Below, piece after piece: positions 1 to 6,356 of a DNA stretch of 13,105 nucleotides (within the stretch, counting starts at the first letter, position 1; each line of letters starts with the position of its first letter). Origin of the DNA: CAZMMV01 sp964567475. Its GTDB lineage: Bacteria > Bacillota > Clostridia > Tissierellales > Tissierellaceae. The position numbers were made by a program, and so were the translations under genes. The notes beneath the pieces were generated by a model that saw nothing but the letters and a program-made list of their open reading frames with translations, was not told the DNA's origin and searched no databases. The DNA is taken from assembly GCA_964567475.1 (NCBI GenBank), contig CAZMMV010000049.1, forward strand, positions 1 through 13,105. The letters run 5' to 3'.

Positions 1-332
1 AAAGTTCCTTGACTAATCTCTGGTTGATATGGAGTATATGATGTATAAAACTCTGACCTTGATATTATATGATCCACTATTGATGGAATATAATGATCAT
101 AAGCTCCAGCACCAAGATAATTAGTTAACTCGCTAGTAGAACAGTTCTTTGCTGCAAGTGATCTTAAATACTTAGAAACTTCTAATTCACTTTTGGCCTT
201 AGGAAGATTTAGTTCCCTATTCAACTGCATATCCTTAGGAATATCACTAAATAAATCTTCTATAGAATCTACTCCTATAACCTTAAGCATTTCCCGTTCA
301 TCTTCAGGAGTTGTTGGAATGTATGGAAACAT
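1..332 (-). CDS. gcvPA: Glycine dehydrogenase (decarboxylating) subunit 1, N-terminal part
   Basis: This is the amino-terminal 110 residues of the alpha half of the split P protein; the rest lies beyond the left edge of the window. The P protein is the PLP enzyme that decarboxylates glycine and passes the aminomethyl group to the lipoyl arm of GcvH. The family is recognised from the opening MFPYIPTTPEDEREML, the NYLGAGAYDHYIPSIVDHI segment (about residues 82-100) and the FYTSYTPYQPEISQGT segment near the cut. The ATG at 332 is preceded by GAGGAGGAA, which also encodes the last glutamates of GcvH, and only 3 nt separate the gcvH stop from this start. That spacing implies translational coupling. 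PLP-binding residues are not in the visible portion. In this family a gcvPB gene usually follows, but it would be outside the window. Confidence 0.95.
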   Translation of the reverse strand, partial: MFPYIPTTPEDEREMLKVIGVDSIEDLFSDIPKDMQLNRELNLPKAKSELEVSKYLRSLAAKNCSTSELTNYLGAGAYDHYIPSIVDHIISRSEFYTSYTPYQPEISQGT

Positions 333-335
333 ATT

Positions 336-719
336 CTATTCCTCCTCAGCTAAAAACTTTTCATATTCCTCACTTGTCATTAGATCGTCTAATTCGCTCT
401 TATCTAATATATCTATTTTCACCATCCAGTTCTCATATGGATCTGTATTTAACAACTCTGGACTATCCATTAGTTCTTCATTGATTTCTATTACATTTCC
501 ACTAATTGGCATATAAACATCTGCCGCTGCCTTTACTGACTCAACAGCTGAAAAATCTTCTCCCTTTTCAATCTCATCATCAACTTCTGGAAGTTCTACA
601 TATACAATATCTCCCAATTGATCTTGAGCATGGTCTGCTATACCTATAAGTGCTGTTTCTCCATCTACCTTAACCCATTCATGATCGTTTGTATAAAGTA
701 ATCCTTTAACTACTTTCAT
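336..719 (-). CDS. gcvH: Glycine cleavage system H protein
   Basis: GcvH is the small cytosolic lipoyl carrier that shuttles the aminomethyl intermediate between the P, T and L proteins. The product is 127 aa, the usual length. It has the HEWV opening (residues 13-16), the GDIVYVELPEV strand (37-47) and the lipoylation site ESVKA with Lys63 as the predicted acceptor. The C-terminal NTDPYENWMVKI segment is also typical. The start ATG at 719 has AGGAGGGG upstream. It lies 20 nt after the gcvT stop and 3 nt before the gcvPA start, so it is the middle gene of a T-H-PA operon. The acidic tail (AEEE) contains the ribosome binding site of gcvPA. Confidence 0.97.
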   Translation of the reverse strand: MKVVKGLLYTNDHEWVKVDGETALIGIADHAQDQLGDIVYVELPEVDDEIEKGEDFSAVESVKAAADVYMPISGNVIEINEELMDSPELLNTDPYENWMVKIDILDKSELDDLMTSEEYEKFLAEEE

Positions 720-739
720 CCATAACCCCTCCTAATTTA

Positions 740-1837
740 TTATTTATTTTTCAAAAAGTTCTTATCTATAATTTTAGCCTTAACTGGCTTGTTTCTAATC
801 ATAATATCTATCTCAGTACCGATTTCAGTAAACTCTGGTGGTATAAGTGCATTACCAATATTCTTCTTAAGTGTTGGTGACATATATCCAGTAGTTACAT
901 AACCGATTTTCTTACCATCTTTTTGTATTTCATATTCTTCTCTAGGAATACCTCTACCAATCATTTCAAAACCAGCCAATTTTCTAGTAAGGCCTTGGTC
1001 CCATTGTTTTTTAAGAGCTTCCTTTCCTATGAAATCTGATTCTTTTTTAAGCTTAACAAAAAATTTAAATCCACCTTCTAAAGGTGTAACAGTCTCAGAA
1101 ATCTCATGACCATATAATGGCAATGAAGCTTCAAATCTAAGAGTATCTCTACATCCTAAACCAGTTGGCATTATTCCTTCTTCTTTACCAGCCTCTAAAA
1201 GATCTTTCCAAATCTTAACTACATCCTTGCCATCAGTATATATTTCAAATCCATCTTCTCCAGTGTATCCATTTCTAGAAACCATACACTCTATTCCACT
1301 TACCTTGACACTTTGGTCAAAAGTAAAGAATTTCATTGGAGTTAAATCTTTTTCAGTTAATTTTTGTAGCGTTTTAATTGCTAAGGGTCCTTGAAGAGCA
1401 AGCACTCCTACATCATCGGAAATATTAGTGATTTCAACATCGAAGTCCTTCTTGTTTTCTAGAATCCAATTATAATCCTTTTCGATGTTTGCTGCATTTA
1501 CAACCAAATAAAAATACTCTGGTCCATACCTATAAATCAGAAAGTCATCAACTACCCCTCCATTAGGTCTGCACATAAAAGTATAAGTAATGTGATTATC
1601 AATTGATTTTGAAATGTCATTTGTTACAAGATAATCTACAAAAGCTAATGCATCCTTGCCTTTAATTATAATCTGTCCCATATGAGATACATCAAATAAT
1701 CCTACAGCATTTCTAACTGCTTCATGTTCTGCAACCAAACCCTTGTATTGAATTGGAAGATACCATCCTGCATAATCTACAACCTTTCCTCCCAGCTCCA
1801 AGTGTTGATCATATAATGGGGTTTTCTTTGCATCCAT
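740..1837 (-). CDS. gcvT: Glycine cleavage system T protein (aminomethyltransferase)
   Basis: GcvT transfers the methylene carbon from aminomethyl-lipoyl GcvH to tetrahydrofolate, releasing ammonia. The protein is 365 aa, full length for the family. Visible signatures include TPLYDQHLELGGKVVDYAGW (6-25), the LFDVSHMGQI block (48-56), the GGVVDDF loop carrying the conserved aspartates (D97/D98), the folate-site VVNAANIEKDYNW stretch (112-124) and GLGCRDTLRFEASLPLYGHE in the second half. The C-terminal GYVTTGYMSPTLKKNIGNALI is also family-typical. The ATG at 1837 follows AAGGGAAGGAG. It is the first gene of the operon, with a sigma-A-like promoter about 115 nt upstream and no glycine aptamer that I can find in the leader. 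Confidence 0.97.
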   Translation of the reverse strand: MDAKKTPLYDQHLELGGKVVDYAGWYLPIQYKGLVAEHEAVRNAVGLFDVSHMGQIIIKGKDALAFVDYLVTNDISKSIDNHITYTFMCRPNGGVVDDFLIYRYGPEYFYLVVNAANIEKDYNWILENKKDFDVEITNISDDVGVLALQGPLAIKTLQKLTEKDLTPMKFFTFDQSVKVSGIECMVSRNGYTGEDGFEIYTDGKDVVKIWKDLLEAGKEEGIMPTGLGCRDTLRFEASLPLYGHEISETVTPLEGGFKFFVKLKKESDFIGKEALKKQWDQGLTRKLAGFEMIGRGIPREEYEIQKDGKKIGYVTTGYMSPTLKKNIGNALIPPEFTEIGTEIDIMIRNKPVKAKIIDKNFLKNK

Positions 1838-1886
1838 TTAACCACTCCTTCCCTTATAGTGTAACTATATTTCTAATACCCTAATA

Positions 1887-1924
1887 ACTTTAAAATAAAC
1901 TTACTAATAGTCTTTATTTAAAGT
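1887..1924 (-). promoter_or_regulatory. AT-rich hairpin in the gcvT leader
   Basis: Positions 1887-1899 and 1913-1924 can form a 12-bp stem with a single bulged base (1895) and a 13-nt loop. It lies inside the untranslated leader between the predicted start near 1946 and the gcvT ATG at 1837. The stem is almost all A-U and is not followed by a U tract, so it is not a terminator. It could stabilise the mRNA or be chance in AT-rich sequence. Confidence 0.35.
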
Positions 1925-1952
1925 ATATATAGAATATTCAACCTACGCCCTT

Positions 1953-1981
1953 ATTATACAAGATGACCCAGAAATATGCAA
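1953..1981 (-). promoter_or_regulatory. Sigma-A-like promoter of the gcvT-gcvH-gcvPA operon
   Basis: On the minus strand a perfect -10 box TATAAT (1953-1958) lies exactly 17 bp from TTGCAT (1976-1981), a weak -35 match (3/6). The predicted start is near 1946, giving a leader of about 109 nt. Confidence 0.65.
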
Positions 1982-2026
1982 TAGCATATAGAAGATAAAA
2001 TCATTGTATAATTCCACCATAGCCTT

Positions 2027-2044
2027 TGAGACTACTAGGTCTCA
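2027..2044. promoter_or_regulatory. Inverted repeat TGAGAC-N6-GTCTCA upstream of the gcvT promoter
   Basis: A perfect 6-bp dyad with a 6-nt centre sits between the cwlD stop (2092) and the gcvT promoter, centred roughly 90 bp upstream of the predicted gcvT start. It lacks a T run on either strand, so it does not look like an intrinsic terminator. A protein-binding site or a weak cwlD 3' hairpin are both possible. Confidence 0.4.
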
Positions 2045-2091
2045 GATGTCATATAATCCTTTGATATATTTTTATCAATTTTGTTTTTATA

Positions 2092-2820
2092 CTAAAAAGG
2101 GCTATCTTCCATCTGTCCAAAGTAATTGATAATCCCAATATAAATAGACCAGGCTATCTTTTCCTGGTAAATCTCATCCTTTAACAACTCTTCTTCCCTA
2201 GGATTAGATAAAAATCCACACTCCACTAAAACCGAAGGCCCCTCAATAGCTTTTAGAACAAAGACATCATTTCTTTCATGAGGCTGTCTAGTATTATCCT
2301 TATCCAATATATTTTTCAATTCCTTTTGTATACATAAAGCCAACTGCCTTCCCTCTTCAGATCCTTCATTATAAAAAGTCTGGGCTCCATAGTATTCTGG
2401 CCTAATAAAACTATTTGCATGTATAGATATAAACATTTCACTTTTACTTACATCTGCTATTTCCTTTCTTTTATGTAAATCCTCAGTCTTCATATCCTTC
2501 AGAGTCTTAGCCTTGTCTGAATATAAACCAACATTCTTTTCCCTAGTCATGATAGCAATCCCACCACTTTGCTCAATCAACCTTTTTAACCTTAAGCCTA
2601 TCTTTAAATTTATTTCATCTTCTTTTACACCTTTTTTGCCTACCTTTCCCGGATCAACACCACCATGGCCTGGATCTATAGTTATTATTTTATTTGATAT
2701 AGGTAAGCAAGAAACTGTTAAAGACCGGCTATTTCTTATGATTAAGCTTATTAAAATTCCAAGTATAGCAAGTATCAATAAAGCAAGCATATATCTTTTT
2801 TTAACTACAATAACTTTCAC
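2092..2820 (-). CDS. cwlD: N-acetylmuramoyl-L-alanine amidase CwlD (spore cortex type)
   Basis: This is a zinc amidase of the Amidase_3 family. CwlD cleaves the peptide from muramic acid in spore cortex peptidoglycan so that muramic-delta-lactam can be formed, a requirement for germination. The 242-aa product has a single N-terminal membrane segment (about residues 11-28), so the catalytic domain is anchored outside the membrane. The four family zinc ligands are recognisable: H52 in DPGHGG, E67 in the KEDEIN stretch, H134 in SIHAN and E200 in LVECGFLSNP. The start is GTG at 2820 behind AGGGGGGAT; the overlapping ATG is out of frame. The CwlD name rests on the single TM anchor plus compact catalytic domain without a cell-wall-binding domain; another Amidase_3 paralogue is the main alternative. 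It implies an endospore former. Confidence 0.88.
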   Translation of the reverse strand: MKVIVVKKRYMLALLILAILGILISLIIRNSRSLTVSCLPISNKIITIDPGHGGVDPGKVGKKGVKEDEINLKIGLRLKRLIEQSGGIAIMTREKNVGLYSDKAKTLKDMKTEDLHKRKEIADVSKSEMFISIHANSFIRPEYYGAQTFYNEGSEEGRQLALCIQKELKNILDKDNTRQPHERNDVFVLKAIEGPSVLVECGFLSNPREEELLKDEIYQEKIAWSIYIGIINYFGQMEDSPF

Positions 2821-2876
2821 ATGATCCCCCCTATAAAAATATATTATAAATCTTACAATATATTCCTATAAGAATT

Positions 2877-2921
2877 AAAAAAGGCCATGCCCAGAAAATT
2901 TAAATCTGCTAGTCATGACCT
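2877..2921 (-). terminator. Rho-independent terminator of the VanZ-like gene
   Basis: On the minus strand AGGTCATG (2914-2921) pairs with CATGGCCT (2882-2889), 8 bp with one G-U pair, followed by a run of T's (A's at 2877-2882 on the plus strand). The stem overlaps the TGA stop codon of the VanZ-like gene (2913-2915). Inner bases CAGA/TCTG can extend the structure. Confidence 0.75.
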
Positions 2922-3365
2922 CTTACTTATTTTAGAAAAGCACTTACAAGATATAATCCCAACAAAAGCCCCACTACTATCAATAATAACATCCTTTATC
3001 TGTCCACCTCTACCAGGAATAAAAAGTTGATGGACCTCATCAGTTATAGCATATACAATGCATATAACTAAGGCTAAAACTATCTTTCTATATCCTCTTA
3101 TACCACTATTTCTCAAACCATTATATACTAAAACTCCTAAAAATAAATAAGCAAAAAAATGAGCATTCTTTCTTACAATATGATTAAAATTTCTTATGTT
3201 TAAACTCCTATCAGGGACAATCTTTCCCACAGTCTCCACTATTATCTGGGTCACTTGCTTACTAAGTTTATTGGACTGGGTAGCCGGTTGATGGGACAAA
3301 TAAAATATAAAAGCTATCCACAATATAACCAATAACCAAGAAGTCACCTTACTTATATTTTTCAT
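2913..3365 (-). CDS. VanZ-family membrane protein
   Basis: This is a 150-aa integral membrane protein of the VanZ-like family. The founding member gives low-level teicoplanin resistance; the biochemical role of most members is unknown. Signatures are SHQPA after the first membrane segment (24-28), the R-K-N-A-H-F-x-x-Y block (65-73) and DEVHQLFIPGRGGQIKDVIID-S-G (109-132), with about four hydrophobic segments (near 7-23, 69-84, 95-111, 126-142). An upstream in-frame ATG at 3413 has no ribosome site and lies upstream of the predicted transcription start, so I chose the ATG at 3365 behind GGAAGGTGA. It has its own promoter and terminator, so it appears monocistronic despite sitting between the sigma factor and cwlD. 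No van genes are nearby, so a resistance role is not supported here. Confidence 0.85.
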   Translation of the reverse strand: MKNISKVTSWLLVILWIAFIFYLSHQPATQSNKLSKQVTQIIVETVGKIVPDRSLNIRNFNHIVRKNAHFFAYLFLGVLVYNGLRNSGIRGYRKIVLALVICIVYAITDEVHQLFIPGRGGQIKDVIIDSSGAFVGIISCKCFSKISKRS

Positions 3366-3411
3366 ATATTCACCTTCCACTACTCTAAAATACAACTTAT
3401 CAAGTACTTTC

Positions 3412-3440
3412 ATAATAACAGAAGGCTAGCTACTTTACAA
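3412..3440 (-). promoter_or_regulatory. Sigma-A-like promoter of the VanZ-like gene
   Basis: Minus strand TTGTAA (3435-3440) and TATTAT (3412-3417) are separated by exactly 17 bp. They lie just after the sigma-factor stop. The predicted start near 3405 supports the ATG at 3365 as the true start codon. Confidence 0.6.
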
Positions 3441-3443
3441 TAT

Positions 3444-4010
3444 TTATAAATCAAACTTATAAGATTTTAGGGCCTTCCTCATTTTCTCCAAAGCCTTAGT
3501 CTTTGTATTGATAATAGTCCTATAAGCCACACCCAAATCATCAGCAATCTCCCCTATACTCATATCTCCCCCATAAAACAAAGCAAGAACTAACCTTTGT
3601 CTTGGAGTAAGAAGGCTTAAAGCCCTTTTAATTTCTGTCCTTTCTTCCCCATCTATCATCCCTTCCAGAAAATCTAGCTCATCATCAACTAAAAAATCCA
3701 TCATTTCCGTCTGACCATCTTCTGACTTTTGATTTAAACTTTGATGAAACTTTTGCTTGTGTTTATCTAAATAAAGATATTTAATATTTAGCTTTATATA
3801 TCCTAGAAAATGAACTCCCCTATTCCTATCAAAATCATTAACAGATTCTATAATCTTCATATTTCCTTCCTGCATCAAATCATCATATTGATCTGCTTTA
3901 TTATAATACCTTCTAATAGAAGACACCAACAAAGGTTGTAATCTCTCTATAATCTCTTCTAAAGCCTTTTTATCCCCATTTTTTGACCTCTCTAGCAATT
4001 TATCAAACAT
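3444..4010 (-). CDS. Small sigma-70-family RNA polymerase sigma factor
   Basis: The 188-aa protein has sigma region 2 (about residues 18-85, including the DQYDDLMQEGNMKIIESVNDFD core-binding helix and the F-LGYIKLNIKYLYLD stretch) and region 4 (about 125-178). In region 4, LTPRQRLVLALFYGGDMSIGEIADDLGV and YRTIINTKTKALEKMRK form the helix-turn-helix that reads the -35 element. Region 3 is replaced by an acidic linker (about 97-122, rich in D/E), which is the two-domain layout of alternative or ECF-like sigma factors. No anti-sigma factor gene is evident next to it. The ATG at 4010 follows CAGGGGGGATTCT. A strong terminator hairpin ends only about 20 nt before the start codon, so expression depends either on read-through or on a promoter buried in that hairpin. 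I cannot assign a named sigma factor or a regulon. Confidence 0.85.
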   Translation of the reverse strand: MFDKLLERSKNGDKKALEEIIERLQPLLVSSIRRYYNKADQYDDLMQEGNMKIIESVNDFDRNRGVHFLGYIKLNIKYLYLDKHKQKFHQSLNQKSEDGQTEMMDFLVDDELDFLEGMIDGEERTEIKRALSLLTPRQRLVLALFYGGDMSIGEIADDLGVAYRTIINTKTKALEKMRKALKSYKFDL

Positions 4011-4030
4011 AGAATCCCCCCTGTTTAAAT

Positions 4031-4074
4031 AAAAAAGACCAGATTACTAATAAAATTAATTATTAGCAATCTGG
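4031..4074 (-). terminator. Strong intrinsic terminator (possible attenuator) before the sigma factor gene
   Basis: On the minus strand a 15-bp stem (4060-4074 with 4039-4053) has a 6-nt loop and a six-T tail (4031-4036). The one non-Watson-Crick pair (4046/4067) is G-U on the minus strand but A-C on the plus strand, so it is built for minus-strand RNA. It ends the zinc-ribbon gene and immediately precedes the sigma factor ribosome site. Confidence 0.85.
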
Positions 4075-4134
4075 CTCCTTTAGGTAACTCAAAAACTTAG
4101 GTCCTATCAGTCTCAGTAAAGCTTAATTATATAT

Positions 4135-4380
4135 TTAATATGTCATTAAGGGTAAAGATTTACCCGTATCTAGATTTAATCTATATCTTTTAATAGTGGT
4201 GCTTTCTTCCTTGCCCTTGAGCCACAAAATATCCCTATCCTTATAATCCACTCTCCAGTACCTCTTACACTTAGCACATTTATGTTGAAATATGCAATTT
4301 ATATCTCCATATGGAAATATAAGAACAAGTGGAGTTCCACAAGCTGGGCAATAAATCCTTACTTCTCTCTCTTTTACCAT
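4135..4380 (-). CDS. Small zinc-ribbon protein, function unknown
   Basis: The product is 81 aa. It has two CxxC knuckles, Cys11-Cys14 (CPACGTPL) and Cys35-Cys38 (CAKCKRYW), with a further Cys29 between them. This is the pattern of a single zinc ribbon, followed by a basic and aromatic stretch (YWRVDYKDRDILWLK). Such short ribbons may bind nucleic acid or a partner protein, and nothing here decides which. The ATG at 4380 is well supported by AGGAGG 8 nt upstream. The gene stands alone between the N gap upstream and the terminator at 4031-4074 downstream. A TTGACT hexamer at the gap edge (4479-4484, minus strand) could belong to its promoter, but no convincing -10 pairs with it. Confidence 0.7.
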   Translation of the reverse strand: MVKEREVRIYCPACGTPLVLIFPYGDINCIFQHKCAKCKRYWRVDYKDRDILWLKGKEESTTIKRYRLNLDTGKSLPLMTY

Positions 4381-4489
4381 TGAAAGCCCTCCTAAAATTA
4401 TATTTTTCCATCCTTTTAATAAGTAAATCCAACAATTATTTCTATTGATATTATTTACGTTTAGCTATTGTTTGTAGTCAACACTACTG

Positions 4490-4589
4490 NNNNNNNNNNN
4501 NNNNNNNNNNNNNNNNNNNNNNNNNNNNNNNNNNNNNNNNNNNNNNNNNNNNNNNNNNNNNNNNNNNNNNNNNNNNNNNNNNNNNNNNN
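4490..4589. other. Assembly gap of 100 N
   Basis: Exactly 100 unknown bases, the conventional placeholder for a scaffold gap of unknown length. It removes the start of the plus-strand gene that follows. Reading frames drawn across it, for example from a TTG at 4468, have no meaning. Confidence 0.97.
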
Positions 4590-4800
4590 AATTGGATTTT
4601 CACCTCAAGATATCTATGGGATGATCTCCATAACAGATATAAATCCAAAAGATAAATTTTCAATAATAGTCAACAGCGAGGAAATATACAATAAATTCTT
4701 TAAAATACCACCCTTATCATTAAGGGCAAATATTTATCTTATGTTAGTAGATCTAAAAAAATCTACAGTTATTAAAGAAGAAAAGCTATCCTCTTATTAA
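4590..4800 (+). CDS. C-terminal fragment of an unidentified plus-strand gene
   Basis: From the right edge of the N gap an open frame runs 69 codons to TAA at 4798-4800. Its codon use is like that of real genes in this window (A-rich, purine-first codons such as AAA, GAA, GAT, ATA), and the peptide is mixed-polarity and soluble-looking: it ends NIYLMLVDLKKSTVIKEE plus six residues. I do not recognise a family. It is the only plausible plus-strand gene here, and it converges on the P-loop gene with 26 nt between the two stop codons. The N-terminus is missing because of the gap, so length and domains are unknown. It could also be a chance open frame, but composition argues for a real gene. Confidence 0.5.
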
Positions 4801-4826
4801 AAAAATCCTTTATAGTTTATATGTTT

Positions 4827-6170
4827 TTACTTTATATATTGCAATATATATTTCAACAAATCATACCAAGTATCCGTATGCACTATATCCTCTATATCAG
4901 AAGCCTCAATCAACTGATCTTCTTTATCTTTACAAACAATCTTATGAAGTTCATGATCAAACTCACCGTGGCGTTTCTGAATATTGGATAAGTATGCACT
5001 GTCAAAAAACACAATCAACTTTTGAATAATATCATTTCTATTCAATAAAGCCTCTTGATCAGTCTCTTTTAAATATACTTGTCCTAACTTGTCAATTAAA
5101 CTATTATGAGTTGTAACAACCTCATCCTTTAGATTATCTATAAATTCACTATAAGAATCCCTATAAGATTCATGAGAACAAGTTTTATCAAGCTTTGTAA
5201 TCACTACAACATTTCTCTTTGAATCTGAAATAATAACATTCTTAAATTCATCTATAGACCTATCATCAATAAGCTCACCACAGATTCCAGCCGGAATAAG
5301 CAATATTCTATTTTCAATATGATTAAAATCTGTTTCTATACTAATATGGTCAGATTGATTATATGTCTGGGAAATCTTAAATATAAGACCCTTACTAAAT
5401 CCATCAGGAATACTCCTCTTTGCCTGCTCATCACAATTTAAAACTAATACAGCATGTTCAAATAAAATACGATAAGAAACTATATCTTTAAAATCTTCTT
5501 CCTTGTCCTTGTACTTATTAAATTTCTTTGTTGATATAATAGTCTTCTCAATGATTAAATCACTATCCAATCCTATCTCATGCCTACGCCCATAAAACTC
5601 ATCAATTCCTAATTCATCCCTTATAATATTATCTATAAAAAATCCAAGCTGAGAGCCCTCTATATTTTGGCTAATCAAAATCTCTATATCTCCCTTAGAA
5701 AAATACTCCCTCTGAAGATCCTTGCAAATCTCTAGAAACTCTTCCATAAGATCATCTCTTCTAAATAAATTATATACATATTTGCAGGTATTAGTATCAA
5801 GCTTGATATCTTTATCCTGACCAAGCTTAATAGCTTGCCTATTGCTTTTCTCATAGATCCCCTTATTCAAGTCAAATTTGAAATTCAAATCAATACTTAA
5901 AGCAAAAATAATAACATCCCTAAGAATATCCCTCTTGCTTCTTGCCTTTAAAAATAACCTGTTTTCCGTTTCCTCAAGTATAACTATATCCGTTTGAATA
6001 ATAGTACTATTACCTGATGGTGTAATTGTCTTTTCTAAGACACTCTTACCATATTCATCTACAAACTGTTGACAAAATGTTGTCTTGCCAGACCCCCTAG
6101 CTCCTATTATATGAACAATATTAGGATTATTTAAATTTAATTGCCTTTGGTAAAAAGATGATTTATACAT
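4827..6170 (-). CDS. Orphan P-loop NTPase with G-protein-like TKLD motif
   Basis: The product is 447 aa and I do not recognise the family. A Walker A motif GARGSGKT (residues 23-30) follows a beta strand IVHIIG. It is followed by TITPSGNSTIIQTDIVI (48-64), a position and composition reminiscent of the switch I region in dynamin-like GTPases. Later, RNVVVITKLDKT (319-330) looks like the G4 T/NKxD guanine-specificity motif at the end of a hydrophobic strand. The segment where a DxxG motif would be expected, RILLIPAGICGEL (288-300), lacks it. There are no membrane segments, and much of the rest is charged and helical. I chose the ATG at 6170, with GGGAGGAG 6 nt upstream, over an earlier in-frame ATG at 6224 that lacks a ribosome site. 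The gene is monocistronic, with a 44-bp repeat and an inverted repeat upstream. GTP use, DNA binding or a defence role are inferences only. Confidence 0.8.
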   Translation of the reverse strand: MYKSSFYQRQLNLNNPNIVHIIGARGSGKTTFCQQFVDEYGKSVLEKTITPSGNSTIIQTDIVILEETENRLFLKARSKRDILRDVIIFALSIDLNFKFDLNKGIYEKSNRQAIKLGQDKDIKLDTNTCKYVYNLFRRDDLMEEFLEICKDLQREYFSKGDIEILISQNIEGSQLGFFIDNIIRDELGIDEFYGRRHEIGLDSDLIIEKTIISTKKFNKYKDKEEDFKDIVSYRILFEHAVLVLNCDEQAKRSIPDGFSKGLIFKISQTYNQSDHISIETDFNHIENRILLIPAGICGELIDDRSIDEFKNVIISDSKRNVVVITKLDKTCSHESYRDSYSEFIDNLKDEVVTTHNSLIDKLGQVYLKETDQEALLNRNDIIQKLIVFFDSAYLSNIQKRHGEFDHELHKIVCKDKEDQLIEASDIEDIVHTDTWYDLLKYILQYIK

Positions 6171-6201
6171 ATTTCTCCTCCCTTTTTTTACTATAATACA
6201 A

Positions 6202-6222
6202 GTATATTTTATCATAATATAC
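6202..6222. promoter_or_regulatory. Inverted repeat upstream of the P-loop gene
   Basis: GTATATT (6202-6208) and AATATAC (6216-6222) form a 7-bp dyad with a 7-nt spacer, 32-52 nt upstream of the start codon at 6170. That is where an operator would overlap the promoter. The sequence is so AT-rich that several weak -10 boxes are possible (for example TAAAAT and TATAGT on the minus strand), and I cannot choose between them. Confidence 0.35.
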
Positions 6223-6256
6223 AATATTTCACATTTTATTATTTTCTTGCTTTTAG

Positions 6257-6300
6257 TTAATATATAGATCTAAAAAAAGGAATTTACTATTGGATTTATA
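6257..6300. repeat. 44-bp intergenic repeat, copy 1
   Basis: By my count this stretch matches 12999-13042 at 37 of 44 positions without gaps and in the same orientation; the identical core is AATTTACTATT. It lies between the gntP terminator and the P-loop gene, about 87 nt upstream of that gene's start codon. Confidence 0.5.
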
Positions 6301-6347
6301 AAAAAATACCTATCCTTTTCTATAAGTCTAGAAAAAGATAGGTATTT
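6300..6347 (-). terminator. Rho-independent terminator of the threonate operon
   Basis: On the minus strand 6329-6347 pairs with 6304-6322 in a 19-bp stem with a 6-nt loop. The single imperfection (6315/6336) is a G-U pair on the minus strand and a C-A mismatch on the plus strand. A T run (A's at 6300-6306) follows. The stem begins 9 nt after the gntP stop codon. Confidence 0.9.
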
Positions 6348-6356
6348 AAATTTATA

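Noticed and set aside
2010..2050. T-box or riboswitch remnant suggested by GGTGGAA near a hairpin
   Set aside because: It lies upstream of the gcvT promoter, so it would not be in the leader, and the diagnostic T-box sequence is absent.
2061..2078. TTGATA/TATCAA hairpin as the cwlD terminator
   Set aside because: The stem has six A/T-rich pairs and no T run follows on the minus strand. It is too weak to call a terminator.
2513..2824. Plus-strand open frame opposite cwlD
   Set aside because: It is the antisense shadow of a well-conserved amidase gene. It lacks a ribosome site and has non-coding-like composition.
2913..3365. Glycopeptide resistance locus
   Set aside because: VanZ-like proteins are common in Firmicutes without resistance operons, and no vanH, vanA, vanX, vanR or vanS is present here.
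3366..3413. Longer N-terminus of the VanZ-like protein from the ATG at 3413
   Set aside because: No ribosome site precedes it, it lies upstream of the predicted transcription start (near 3405), and the next ATG at 3365 has GGAAGGTGA at good spacing.
4468..4489. Start of the plus-strand gene at a TTG before the N gap
   Set aside because: The frame only continues because N codons read as unknown residues. There is no ribosome site, and the gap length is a placeholder, so the frame across it carries no information.
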